A stretch of DNA of 64,000 bases from Hesseltinella vesiculosa. Its lineage: Eukaryota; Mucoromycota; Mucoromycetes; Mucorales; Cunninghamellaceae. The translations under genes and the position numbers were made by a program. The DNA is taken from assembly GCA_002104935.1 (NCBI GenBank), contig MCGT01000021.1, positions 393,686 through 457,685 of the forward strand, in the 5' to 3' direction. Every line of letters begins with the position of its first letter. The first letter of the stretch is position 1. Under the pieces are notes generated by a model that saw nothing but the letters and a program-made list of their open reading frames with translations, was not told the DNA's origin and did not search any database. Below are positions 15,093 through 25,013 of this stretch, piece by piece.

Positions 15093-16466
15093 ATGGGCAA
15101 TCCTCCAGACGTTGAACTGCCATTTGGGCCGCCGCCTCCTCATTTGAAATCCAAACGCCAGATTCGGTTTTGGCAACGGCAGCAAGAAGAAAGCCAAGCG
15201 AAGCGACAAAAAAAAATAGATCAAGATCCATTTCGATATGTTGAGCGATGTTTCAAGGCTCGAGCGATACCACCGAGTGCCATGGCAAAAGTGGTCCATA
15301 CCACGCAGCTGCTGGATGACTCCCATTGTAGCGATGTCATTGTGCCTGTGACCCTTGCTATAGATCTACGTCAGCACTGCTCTGCTCTTTTTGGCCCGCC
15401 CGACACGCAATGGACCCCTCGAGCTCGCAAGGCCTACCTCATCAAGACCATACCAGGTAGGCAAAACCAGGGGCAGTGATTGGGCTCCTTACCGTTTTTT
15501 TTTCTAGGTCTGATTATTATTCCCAACCCGTTCACTGAATCCGCACAACGCCACATGATAAAACATTGCCTGACAGACTTTGCTGAGCCTCCCAACGTGT
15601 CAAGCCTAGATGGTCACTATGAACGCCCAGCCAAGGGCGTGTGGGATTTGTATGAGCGCCATTGTCAAGGCCAGCTGACGAGTGACGACCCAGACTACTA
15701 TACGGTGCCTGTAAAATCCAACCAAGCACCTGTACCAACCATGTATCAAGACGACACGCACAATCACACCCATAAGACCAGCGACGCCGCAGCGAAACGA
15801 TTAAGCCCCACAGACCTGTTACGGAAGCAGCGCTGGATCACGCTTGGCTATCAGTACAACTGGCAAACAAAGGAATACGACCTGGAACATGGACTGCCAA
15901 TGCCTGACCTATTGGATCAACTCTCGAAAACGATTGTTTCGGCCGTGCAAGGCGTTGGACTGGCCGATGGCTGGCGGAACGACTACCCTGGCGACCAATT
16001 CAAAGCCGAAGCTGGCGTCATCAATTATTATCAGCTGCGAGATGCCCTGATGGCCCACGTTGACAAGAGTGAAGTGAACATGGAAGCCCCCTTGGTATCA
16101 GCAAGGTAAGAGAATTCGGAACAAGGGGGAAAGTAATCTCACATTTTAGTATTCCCCAGTTTTGGGCATGCCTGTATTTATTTGATTGGCAGGACCACAA
16201 AGGAGACCGAGCCCATCCCTCTCTGCCTCTCTTCCGGAGACGTCATTGTCATGACAGGACAGTCTCGAAAAGCATACCATGGCAAGTCGGAGAGGAAAAT
16301 GTGACATAAAAACGAGGCAGTTTGTTAACTTGAAATTTTAGGTGTGCCTCGAATTTTAGAACAAACGTTGCCGAGTTTTTTGGACAGCCAACACTGGCCC
16401 CTGTATGGCGGCTATATGGATCAAGCACGCATCAATCTCAATGTTAGACAGGTGTTTAACAAATAA
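15093..16466 (+). CDS. ALKBH1-like Fe(II)/2-oxoglutarate-dependent dioxygenase
   Basis: AlkB-homologue 1 type nucleic-acid demethylase or tRNA-modifying oxygenase. Four exons (15093-15456, 15508-16105, 16160-16281, 16342-16466) give 402 residues in frame. Family signatures: RWITLGYQYNWQTKEYD, AGVINYYQLRDALMAHVDKS with the metal-binding HxD, SSGDVIVMTG, distal His in AYHGVPRIL, and RINLNVRQVF at the C-terminus, which carries the 2-oxoglutarate-binding Arg. Compartment is uncertain: ALKBH1 proteins act in nucleus or mitochondria. The third intron has a GC donor (GC-AG), supported by exact continuity of the AYHG|VPR motif. Confidence 0.92.
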
Positions 16467-16894
16467 AACTTTATACCGTGGCTGCCTGCTGCTCTGCCCA
16501 ACGATCAACTACTAAAACAGGGAGCTTTGGATCGTCCATAAACAAAGGGGAGGTCAAAAAAGGGAGGTTGGCCTCAAAAAGGAGGGGACAGGAATTGGAA
16601 GCATGACGGTGTGTTCTGATTGGCCAGGACTGGAAGCAGTAGCCTCCATTCATTTTTTTTTTTTTTTTAATGATTCACCTTTCTTCTTTTCTCTCTTTTC
16701 TACCTGTAAAAACGAGTGCATTGCTACGACGTTTGCTGTCATTTCATTATTCAACCGGAAGCTCCTCCTTTTCCTTCTAGTTCTGCTGTAGTTTAGAAAA
16801 AAAAAAAAAAGCTTGGCTTTTTTTTTTACTTTATATTATTCTTCCTTTCGTTTTATTCCCTTGTCTGCCCCCTTTTTTTATGAAATCCTATTGA
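16467..16894. promoter_or_regulatory. Intergenic region upstream of the kexin gene
   Basis: 428 bp between two plus-strand genes: 3' end of the ALKBH1-like gene (AATAAA at about 16463) and promoter of the kexin gene, with T-runs at 16651-16668 and 16796-16810. No coding sequence recognised. Confidence 0.5.
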
Positions 16895-19635
16895 ATGCAT
16901 TGCCTTTTATTATTTGCGTTTGTACTGTTTTGTGTAGCCATAGAAGCGCTAGTGGTCAAGCGTGATCCATCTAGGATCTATTATACCCTCCACTTTCCTC
17001 AGCCAAACGATGTTACCCATTTGGATGCTCGCCACATTGCCCAAGAGATTGGTATACGCTATGAAGGTCCTGTTGGCGAACTGTCGACCTATCATCTTGT
17101 GTCCGTCCCAAAACATCAAGCTGACAAGCGAGCTGATCAAGATGATATCATTCATGCCTTTGAACAAATGAAACACAGCCAAACGACCTTGGCCAAACGC
17201 CATCTCGATACTGACCTGACGCCTTGGCACAGGGTCCACCGCATCGATCGGCAAGTCCTCCGCCAACGAACCAGACGAGCCGTCCTACCAAGAGCCCCCA
17301 TCATGACTGGAGAATTGCTTTTTGAAGATGCTCAAAAGACCTTGGACATTCAGGACCCTGGCTTTGGTCAACAATGGCATTTGGTAAAAAAAAAAAAAAA
17401 AAGCGCTTGCGTCTAAAAATAACGGTTCGGCTGAATTCCTCTCCTCTTCAAAGATCAACCAAGTCAACCTTGGCCATGACATCAATGTGACAGGCGTATG
17501 GAAACAAGGCATCAATGGAGAAGGAACAACCGTGGCGATTCTTGACGACGGGCTGGACTACGAAAGCAAAGATCTGATGGACAATTTTGTAAGCCCCCTT
17601 TTTTTTATGACTGGATTTGTCTCATTTCATTTCCTAGTTTGCCGAAGGCTCCTATGACTTTAACGACCATGCCGATTTACCTACACCAAAACTATGGAAC
17701 GACTACCATGGCACCCGCTGTGCTGGTCAAATTGCTGCTGTCAAAAACGATGTCTGTGGTATTGGCATTGCCTATAAGTCAAAAGTTTCAGGTAATCATC
17801 CATTTAAATAATGACACGTGGACAAACGTGAATGTTAAAAAAACCAAACCTTAAGGTGTACGAATTCTGTCTGGAGAAATCACGGATGTGGATGAAGCCG
17901 CTGCTCTGAATTACAAGTATCAAGAAAATGATATCTTCTCCTGCTCCTGGGGTCCTCCTGACGACGGCAAGACCATGGAAGCGCCAACCGGGATTTTGGC
18001 CGATGCGTTTATCAACGGCATTCAAAACGGTCGTGGCGGTAAAGGTTCTGTGTATGTGTTTGCCACAGGCAACGGTGGTGAACTTGGCGACAACTGTAAT
18101 TTCGACGGCTACACCAACAGCATCTACACTATCACCGTCGGCGCCTTGGACCATTTGGACCAACACCCTGGTTACGCTGAGAGATGCTCGGCCCAGCTGG
18201 TCGTGACTTACTCCAGTGGTGGTGGCAAATCCATTGTAACATTTCACCATCTTCCAACCGACGGAATCCCTCACCCCACTTTTTTTTCTCGCTAGTATAC
18301 AACGAATCATGGCAACGAACAATGCACGGACATTCACGGCGGAACGTCGGCTGCAGCCCCCAATGCTGCTGGCATCCTTGCCCTTGTGCTGTCTGTGCGG
18401 CCGGATCTGACTTGGCGTGACGTGCAGCATCTGTGTGTGCTGACGGCCATACCTGTGGATGAACAAGACGAAGACTGGGCCACCCTTCCCTCAGGCCGCA
18501 AGTACAATCACAAGTATGGCTACGGGAAGCTTGATGCCTATGCGATTGTCGAAGCTGCCAAAGCGTTCAAGAATGTCAATCGCCAAACCTATTTGGAACT
18601 CCCGGTCAGCATGGAAAAGACGGCCATTCCTGATACCACAGGCGAGAACCACAAGAAACCTCTGCAGAGCACCATCCTCGTCACGCAAGAAATGCTTCAA
18701 GCCGCCGGCCTCTCCCGTCTCGAGCATATCACCGCCACCATCAACATTGAGCACCAGCGTCGTGGCGATATACAAATCTTGCTAAAGAGCCCTCAGGATG
18801 TCACCTCGGAACTGGCGGCTGTGCGCCCTGGCGACGGCAGTCCCGACGGCATTGTCAATTGGAAATTCATGTCTGTCAAACACTGGTACGTTTCCTACGA
18901 AGAAAGTAGACACACACGTCTCATTTTTTTCCTTGTTTCTTGTGATGTAGGGATGAGGAACCTGTTGGCAACTGGTCATTATTGGTCTTTGACGAACTCA
19001 ACAAGGAGACTACAGGGCAAATGTTGAACTGGACCTTGACCCTCTTTGGCGAATTAGAACCCGACTTCCAAGGCGAACCAGTGCACCTGCCGGATGTCCA
19101 ACACGAGACCTCGAATAACCAAACACACGCTGTCACTTCTGCTTCATCCTTTCCATCCCCAACCCCTACCGATAGCAGACACGGCTCCCGTCCTACCCGA
19201 GTTAAGCCCAATCCGGCTTCTGACACCTCATCCTCGGCATCCTCTTCTTCTTCTTCTTCTTCTTCTTCTTCTACACCCGACACCTCCACAAGTACACCCG
19301 TCGACACTGTACATGAAGATGAGAAGGCCCCCAGCGCTGAAGATGCTGCCGTCACTCCCAACGCCGCGCCATCGACCCAATCTTCCTCTGTCAGTGGTTT
19401 CATCTATGGTATTGTTGGCACGGCCTCCATCATGGGCTTAGCTACGATTGTCTACTTGCAAAAGCGAAATACCTGGCGTGCCTCTCCCGCTGCCACTCCC
19501 GCCAACGGGATGACGGCTGCTGAATATGAATTTGATGAGCTCAAACACGAAGACGACAGCGAGGAAGAACAACTTGATGACGACGATGAACACAGCGATG
19601 GCCGGCCACTCTTGAGCAATCAATCAGCCTCTTGA
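16895..19635 (+). CDS. KEX2: Kexin-type proprotein convertase (furin/Kex2 family)
   Basis: Calcium-dependent subtilisin-like protease of the late Golgi that cleaves after KR/RR. In order: signal peptide (MHCLLLFAFVLFCVAIEA), prodomain with dibasic sites (AKR; RQRTRRAVLPRAP, a likely autocleavage site), catalytic domain with Asp (VAILDDGLDY), His (DYHGTRCAG), oxyanion Asn (ATGNGG) and Ser (HGGTSAAAPNAAG), then the P/Homo-B domain (GDIQILLKSPQDVTSEL; VGNWSLLVFDELNKET). A Ser/Thr/Pro-rich stalk follows, with a serine run encoded by a TTC/TCT repeat at about 19236-19272. Then come one membrane segment (GFIYGIVGTASIMGLATIVY) and an acidic cytosolic tail. About seven exons. This is the full Kex2 architecture. 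Confidence 0.96.
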
Positions 19636-19884
19636 TTTTTTTTCTATTCCTTATGTTGTGCCATCCTTGATTTGGATCGGTCAATAAAGTACTTTTTATC
19701 GACGTACGAAAAAGGGGGGGGAGAAAAAAAAAAAAAAAAAAAGAGTCACTCGGGACATGTCTATTGGTTGAGGCTACCCTCGCATTTTGTTGTTTTTTCG
19801 AAAGGCGGGGCTTGTCTTGGAGCCTTGCTTTTTTTTTTTTTTTGTTCTTTCCTTTTTTTCTTTGTTACATTGTAAAATAGCAAC

Positions 19885-20528
19885 ATGGCCACCATTTCTT
19901 TGAAGAACGTTGTGCAAAACTCCAAGTTCCTTTCCGGATTGCTTACTCCCGTTTCCAAGGTCTATGCCAGCGCTGCTGGTTATCGTGAAATCGGTAAATG
20001 CTTCGTTTTTTTTATTCGTTTCTGAATGAAAAGCACCACACTTGACCCATCCAACGACAACTCGACTCATCTCGCTTATGCTGCTTACGTAGGTCTTCGA
20101 TATGATGACTTGATTGCCGAAGAAAACCCTTTGGTGAAGGAAGCTCTTCGACGTCTTGAAATTGCTGAACCTCGCGCTGCCTACGACCGTGCTTTCCGTA
20201 TTCGTCAAGCCGTTCAATGCTCCACCACTCAATCTGTCTTGCCCAAGGACAAGTGGATCACTGAGGAACAAGTAAGTACTTTGTTTTATTACCAGATTTA
20301 TCCAGCCATGCATCAACCAACAACAGATAAAAAAAAAACGAAAACGCCAGGGATGGACCACTCCTTGCTGTTTGCTGGTGGTTTTTTTTTTTCTATGTTT
20401 TACTAACACAAAAGTCTCTTTGTTTCACTTAGGATATCCGATACCTCAAGCCTTACATGGACGAAGTGTCTGCTGAATTCGCTGAACGTGATGCTTTCGA
20501 TAACATCAAGGTCACCCCCAAGCACTAA
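19885..20528 (+). CDS. QCR7: Cytochrome bc1 complex subunit 7
   Basis: Matrix-side subunit of respiratory complex III (UQCRB family). Exons 19885-19993, 20093-20271 and 20433-20528 give 127 residues in frame, matching the family length. Signatures: GLRYDDLIAEENPLVKEALR, RLPK-region equivalent RAFRIRQAVQCS, LPKDKWITEEQDIRYLKPYM and a short charged C-terminus (DNIKVTPKH). It has no cleavable presequence, as usual for QCR7. QCR8 of the same complex lies 10 kb downstream on the opposite strand. Confidence 0.96.
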
Positions 20529-20995
20529 ACAATAAAACGACGACTTCCATTCACAACCCACCCACCACCACCCTTTTTATTTTAGACCCTTCCGCTAAAT
20601 AAACCAATTTGCTGACCCATATTCTGTTAAAAGAAAAGGAACTGAGCATGAGCAAAAAGAAAATCCAATAGGCTCTTGTTATCATCAATCAACCTGCATC
20701 CTCGTAATCATATCAATGCCACATGTCCTTCCGCTGCCGGTGAAGAAAGCTTCGGTGATGGGTTGGCCAAGTGTCCAAATCAAGCCAAAAAAAATCGCTG
20801 ATGCCTAGACGGACCAAAGCAATTCAACTCCATTTGGAAATCGAGCACAAAGAAGACCAGCCAAACCGATTTCGCCTTACTCAATTGTCATGAGTGAAAA
20901 AAAAAAAAAAAAAAATGTGCACATAAAAAAAAACTCCCTTCACCTCCTTTTCTTGCACCTCATTTCTCTTCCTTCTTTTCTTCAACATCTCCAGT
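20529..20995. other. Intergenic region
   Basis: 467 bp between QCR7 and the F-box-like gene, with AATAAA-type signals near 20531 and 20598 and an A-run at 20896-20914. A CT-rich stretch just before 20996 may be the core promoter of the next gene. No gene recognised. Confidence 0.5.
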
Positions 20996-22288
20996 ATGGA
21001 CCCTTCCTTGAGATTGTTCGGTCTTCCATTTGAACTTCAGCAGCAGATCTACGGTCACCTGGCACCTTGGATGATCAACGAACTCTGTTTGACCAGCCAG
21101 GCCGGGCGAGAACAATGCATACCACACCTATACAGGCACATCACGATCAAAACCCGACGCCAGTTCAAAAATCTGCAACAAGCATCACCTAATCTGACGC
21201 GGGAAATCAAACACCACACCAAGCAGCTGACCTTGACCTGCCAGCAAGCTTCCAGCCAATGGCTTTTGAGCCATACAATGCTCTCATGGTGTCAGCAAGC
21301 CTTACCCAATTTGACATCTGTATCACTGCATGACTTTACCCTGCTAGACATCGACCAGCTAGCGAGTTTCATCGGCCGGCTGCCCACAGTCACCCAGCTC
21401 GGCCTTTACTATTCGAACCTGATCATCCAGAATCAGCCCGAGGCAATGCTACCGATGCTCCCCGAGGACCATGATCAGACCAGTCTTTATCAGCTGCCCG
21501 ACCATTATTACCATCGCAGTCCTAGCCAGCAAGCAGCCACCATCTTCCAAACGGTGCGAGCAACCTCCTATTTTTCCTCATCAGCATACCCAACCTCCAG
21601 CCAAATCAATACCCCTTTTCACATCGCTACCCCTGAACCCATCTCCCCTCCAGTCCAGCGCCTGCCCTTGACCCATCTTGACCTGGAATGGACCGATTTT
21701 TCAACCACAGCCATCGACCGGCTCTTGTCGCTGGTACCTGACTTGACCCATCTGTTCCTAGGCGCCAATCACAACCGCTTGGCCAACGCCAATGACAACT
21801 GCATTGCCAGTCTGCCCATCCACTGCCCGACCATCCACCATCTCACCATTGCTTTGCAGCAAATCACTCCCTCGGTCTTGGCATCCTGCCTCGATCGCTA
21901 TGGTCCTCGGCTGGCCACCCTCCACCTTCACAGCCAAGAATGGTCCGTGCTGAGCAAGATCCCCCGTGTCCATTTACAGAGCCTCTCACTGCATGGGCAA
22001 GCCCATCGCCCGATGGACACCCGCTCTAACCCTACAAAACTGCCCCAGCCACCTGTGCCTAGATCAACCAACAATCAAGCCCACAAACCCCATCGGAACG
22101 CAACCCAGCATCCTCGATGGAACTTGCTTTTAGGAGCCGTCCAACAATGCCGCAGATTGCAAATGAGTGTCTTTGACTGGTCCCTCTCTGACCTCCCCCC
22201 CTTGATCCAACAACACGCCGTCACCACCTCCTCGTCCGTCGTATTGGATGAAAAGCTACTAGATGAAATCAGAGCGCTCTATCTCTAA
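20996..22288 (+). CDS. F-box-like / leucine-rich-repeat-like protein
   Basis: Intronless 430-codon gene in a region where most genes are heavily split. The first 45 residues look like an F-box (LRLFGLPFELQQQIYGHLAP then INELCLTSQAGRE), which in other proteins binds Skp1 in SCF ubiquitin ligases. The rest has loosely repeated leucine-rich segments (LTSVSLHDFTLLDIDQLASF; LTHLDLEWTDFS; LTHLFLGAN), interrupted by a Ser/Pro-rich insert at about 165-225. No substrate can be inferred. Because the F-box match is by pattern only, it may be a general fungal LRR protein. Confidence 0.65.
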   Translation: MDPSLRLFGLPFELQQQIYGHLAPWMINELCLTSQAGREQCIPHLYRHITIKTRRQFKNLQQASPNLTREIKHHTKQLTLTCQQASSQWLLSHTMLSWCQQALPNLTSVSLHDFTLLDIDQLASFIGRLPTVTQLGLYYSNLIIQNQPEAMLPMLPEDHDQTSLYQLPDHYYHRSPSQQAATIFQTVRATSYFSSSAYPTSSQINTPFHIATPEPISPPVQRLPLTHLDLEWTDFSTTAIDRLLSLVPDLTHLFLGANHNRLANANDNCIASLPIHCPTIHHLTIALQQITPSVLASCLDRYGPRLATLHLHSQEWSVLSKIPRVHLQSLSLHGQAHRPMDTRSNPTKLPQPPVPRSTNNQAHKPHRNATQHPRWNLLLGAVQQCRRLQMSVFDWSLSDLPPLIQQHAVTTSSSVVLDEKLLDEIRALYL

Positions 22289-23339
22289 TCTTTTTTTTAT
22301 TTCCCATCACGCCATCATGATTTAGACGCCTCTTGTTTTTGCATCGATCTCCATTATTATTTTTTTCCCACAACCACGTAATACAAATAAAAAATCTCGT
22401 CTTTTAGGGGACGCACAGATAACAATCTATGCTGCTTGACGATGACGGGCCTAAACATCATGTGAAAATAGCCAATCCTCTTGCCCTACCTGGTCCACCA
22501 CCTATTTCAGCCTCCACTTTTACCCGGCCCGCATCCCGCAGCACAGGCGCATCGATCGATAAGCATGGCTTTCATGGAAACAAAAAAAAAAAATAACCCT
22601 GGCCCAGAAACAAACTTTTCACGGAACCAGCCATCCGCTATTTTTATTAAAAAAAAAAGAGAGAGAGAACCTGCCTTTCCTCTGATGAGCTTTTAACCTG
22701 TGCCGGTATTTTGTTGTTCCCTTGCAGGTACTTCATCAAGTGCAAGCCGTTCTCAATGCTCTGAAGTCATTCGGTCGAGATCTTTTGGCAACCTCTCAAC
22801 CAAATGGCAGGGCAGGGAAGGTGGGTCGGGAATTGAATAATGGGCTGGCATTTATTTTTGGCTGGTGGGAAGATGGGAGAGGCTGAAATGAAAAAAGGAC
22901 ACACCGATCGATTTCTGTTACATGATTCTCTTAAAAACTTGCACTTTGCAAATTTCCACGTTGATCCATTGTCTCAACAGTGTAGTGTAGCACTTTTTTT
23001 TTTCAAAAGCCATGACCACCCCCTTCCAGACGTGGAGTAGTCACCAGACGAAAACACAGCGTCAAAATCATCGAAAATCGACCCACGCCAAAGTCTGGGT
23101 GCAGTTGGTGCATTTTGATGTGCAGAGAGCATGGGCAGCTATTCAGATAATTTGGGAACGCCAATGCCGAGTGACTGAAGTAGCATGGGCATAGCCTGAC
23201 AGGTTCGCCGTGCCTACTCTCGAAGAAAAGTCGGGATCTGAAAACTGACGCAAAGAATGGCTCACGTTCCAGCAGTTTTTTGGCTTCCTTTTTCTTTCAC
23301 TGGCTGTAATTTCTTGATTGACTAAATTACGAATCGATC
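22289..23339. other. Gene-poor spacer upstream of DIB1
   Basis: 1.05 kb without a supported gene. It contains the 3' UTR of the F-box-like gene (AATAAA at about 22385) and the DIB1 promoter. Several short open frames (for example at 22481, 22840 and 23012) show no conserved pattern, and I see no tRNA or repeat. Confidence 0.5.
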
Positions 23340-24198
23340 ATGGTAAGACTACACATTACCCTTTGTTTCTATTGTAGATTCTGACTCCTCTGTTCTTTTT
23401 GGTTGTGTTTTACTCTAGTCTGTAAGTCATAAGAGAGTGAAAAAAAGAAAAGTAACTGACCGCCTGTTTTCAATGGATCCTTAGTACTTTTTGCCGCATT
23501 TGACAAATGGTAAGAGCGATGGCTTGCTGAATGAAAGGTACTCAATCCTTGCTTCTTTCTTTGCTCTTTTATTTTTATCTCTTTCTTGTGCTGCTGCTTT
23601 CTAGGTTGGCAGGTGGATCAGGCCATTCTGTCTGAAGAAGACCGAGTTGTGATCATTCGTTTTGGTCATGATTGGGACAGCACATGTATGAAGATGGATG
23701 AAATCCTTTATAGTGTTGCTGAAAAAGTGAAGAACTTTGCCGTTATTTATTTGGTAAAAAGTCGAAAACGATCGTTAAAAAAAATATTGGCTAGTTGTCC
23801 AGCACGGCAAGCTCATACTCTCGTTGTAGGTGGATATTACCGAAGTTCCAGATTTCAACAAGGCAAGAAAAAGGAGACAGACTGGTGAAGGAGAGACAGG
23901 GTCGCTAACTCACTTTACAGATGTATGAATTATACGACCCTTGCACGACCATGTTCTTTTTCCGAAATAAGCATATCATGATTGATCTGGGTACCGGCAA
24001 TAACAACAAAATTAACTGGGCATTGGATGACAAGCAAGAAATGATCGATCTCACCGAGGTAACCGACACCGAGGGAAAACAACAAGAAAGCACTCACGTT
24101 TTTTTTTTAACTACGAACAGCTGGTGTATAGAGGAGCAAGAAAAGGTCGCGGTCTGGTCGTGTCGTTGAAGGATTATTCCACCAAGTACAAGTATTAA
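23340..24198 (+). CDS. DIB1: U5 snRNP 15-kDa protein DIB1/DIM1 (TXNL4A), thioredoxin-like
   Basis: Spliceosomal protein of the U4/U6.U5 tri-snRNP. Seven exons: 23340-23342 (ATG), 23419-23421 (a 3-nt exon, TCT), 23485-23509, 23605-23753, 23830-23862, 23921-24058 and 24121-24198. They join to exactly 142 residues, the invariant family length. The N-terminus becomes MSYFLPHLTNGWQVDQAILS; other conserved parts are VVIIRFGHDWDSTCMKMDE, YDPCTTMFFFRNKHIMIDLG, TGNNNKINWALDDKQEM and the end KDYSTKYKY. The fifth intron (23863-23920) has a GC donor. Without the TCT micro-exon the invariant Ser2 would be missing. AATAAA follows at about 24229. Confidence 0.95.
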
Positions 24199-24294
24199 AT
24201 CAAGCTTGGCTCCTTTTAATGAGCGGAACCAATAAAAAACTATTTACAAAGGGCGTCATGGGGAATCGTGGGAATGGGAGGGTGGACCTGCATG

Positions 24295-24708
24295 TCATGA
24301 CACAACCGATGGAGAACGGACGGTTCGCAGCCTGTCAACTTTGGATTGGATTTGATCGAGTGAAAATTTGTTCTTGTTGATTTTCCATTCATACCAGGTG
24401 GCGATTTCGTTCGTGCGATGATTTGACCGTGACTGAGAGTAGACATGCACCTTGACTTCGCCGGTTTCGCCAAAAGGTCTTGGGCAGCGATACTGGTAAA
24501 CCAGAGGCTGTCGTTGGCGGATATGGGTGACATCTACAGGCAGCTGGAGCGCTAGGCGGATCCACTCGTAGCCTAGATTTTTTTCTTTCAGTCTCTTTGA
24601 ATTGAGCTGCTTTTTGACCAGCACGATGGCCCGGCAAAACGAGGTCATAGCTTCGCGGTTCTGGACGAAGGCGTCTCTTTTTCCGTTTGTCTCAGGAAAA
24701 GAACTCAT
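24295..24708 (-). CDS. Unrecognised small protein, 137 aa
   Basis: Single-exon frame starting MSSFPETNGKRDAFVQNREA and ending RTVRSPSVVS. It is basic and mixed alpha/beta in appearance (LGYEWIRLALQLPVDVTHIR; VKVHVYSQSRSNHRTNEIAT), with no signal peptide or membrane segment. A longer frame upstream (to 24933) only adds homopolymer-encoded sequence, so the ATG at 24708 was chosen. It is convergent with DIB1. It is not recognised as a member of any family; codon use and lack of low complexity suggest it is real. Confidence 0.5.
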   Translation of the reverse strand: MSSFPETNGKRDAFVQNREAMTSFCRAIVLVKKQLNSKRLKEKNLGYEWIRLALQLPVDVTHIRQRQPLVYQYRCPRPFGETGEVKVHVYSQSRSNHRTNEIATWYEWKINKNKFSLDQIQSKVDRLRTVRSPSVVS

Positions 24709-25013
24709 GGTGGATTGTTTAGAGGAGCCACAGTAAATAGAAAAAGTGAATGAAAACCAGAGCAAGGAACACAGAGAAAAAGGTGGGGAAAAGATAAAAG
24801 AAGACCCAAAATGCCTTGGATGCATCTGAAAGAGAAAAAAAAAAAAAAAAAGGAGCGACTCGGGAACCCCGCCATGCATGAGGATTTTTTTTATTTTTCC
24901 CAACATCGCATCCAATGGCCAGCAGGTCTTCAATGAGATAGTGCCTCGAGGCGGTCGCTATATTCCTTTTATCAAACACTCATCAGTGCATGATTCGTTG
25001 GACTATTTTATAT

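Noticed and set aside
18921..19403. Antisense 160-aa open frame with an acidic Glu run
   Set aside because: It is the reverse strand of the kexin serine repeat and stalk coding sequence; the poly-Glu comes from reversed Ser codons.
24719..24979. MFDKRNIATASRHYLIEDLL frame as a last exon of the RasGEF gene
   Set aside because: No donor-acceptor pair joins it in frame with the exon ending at 25014, and it runs into poly-A-derived sequence.
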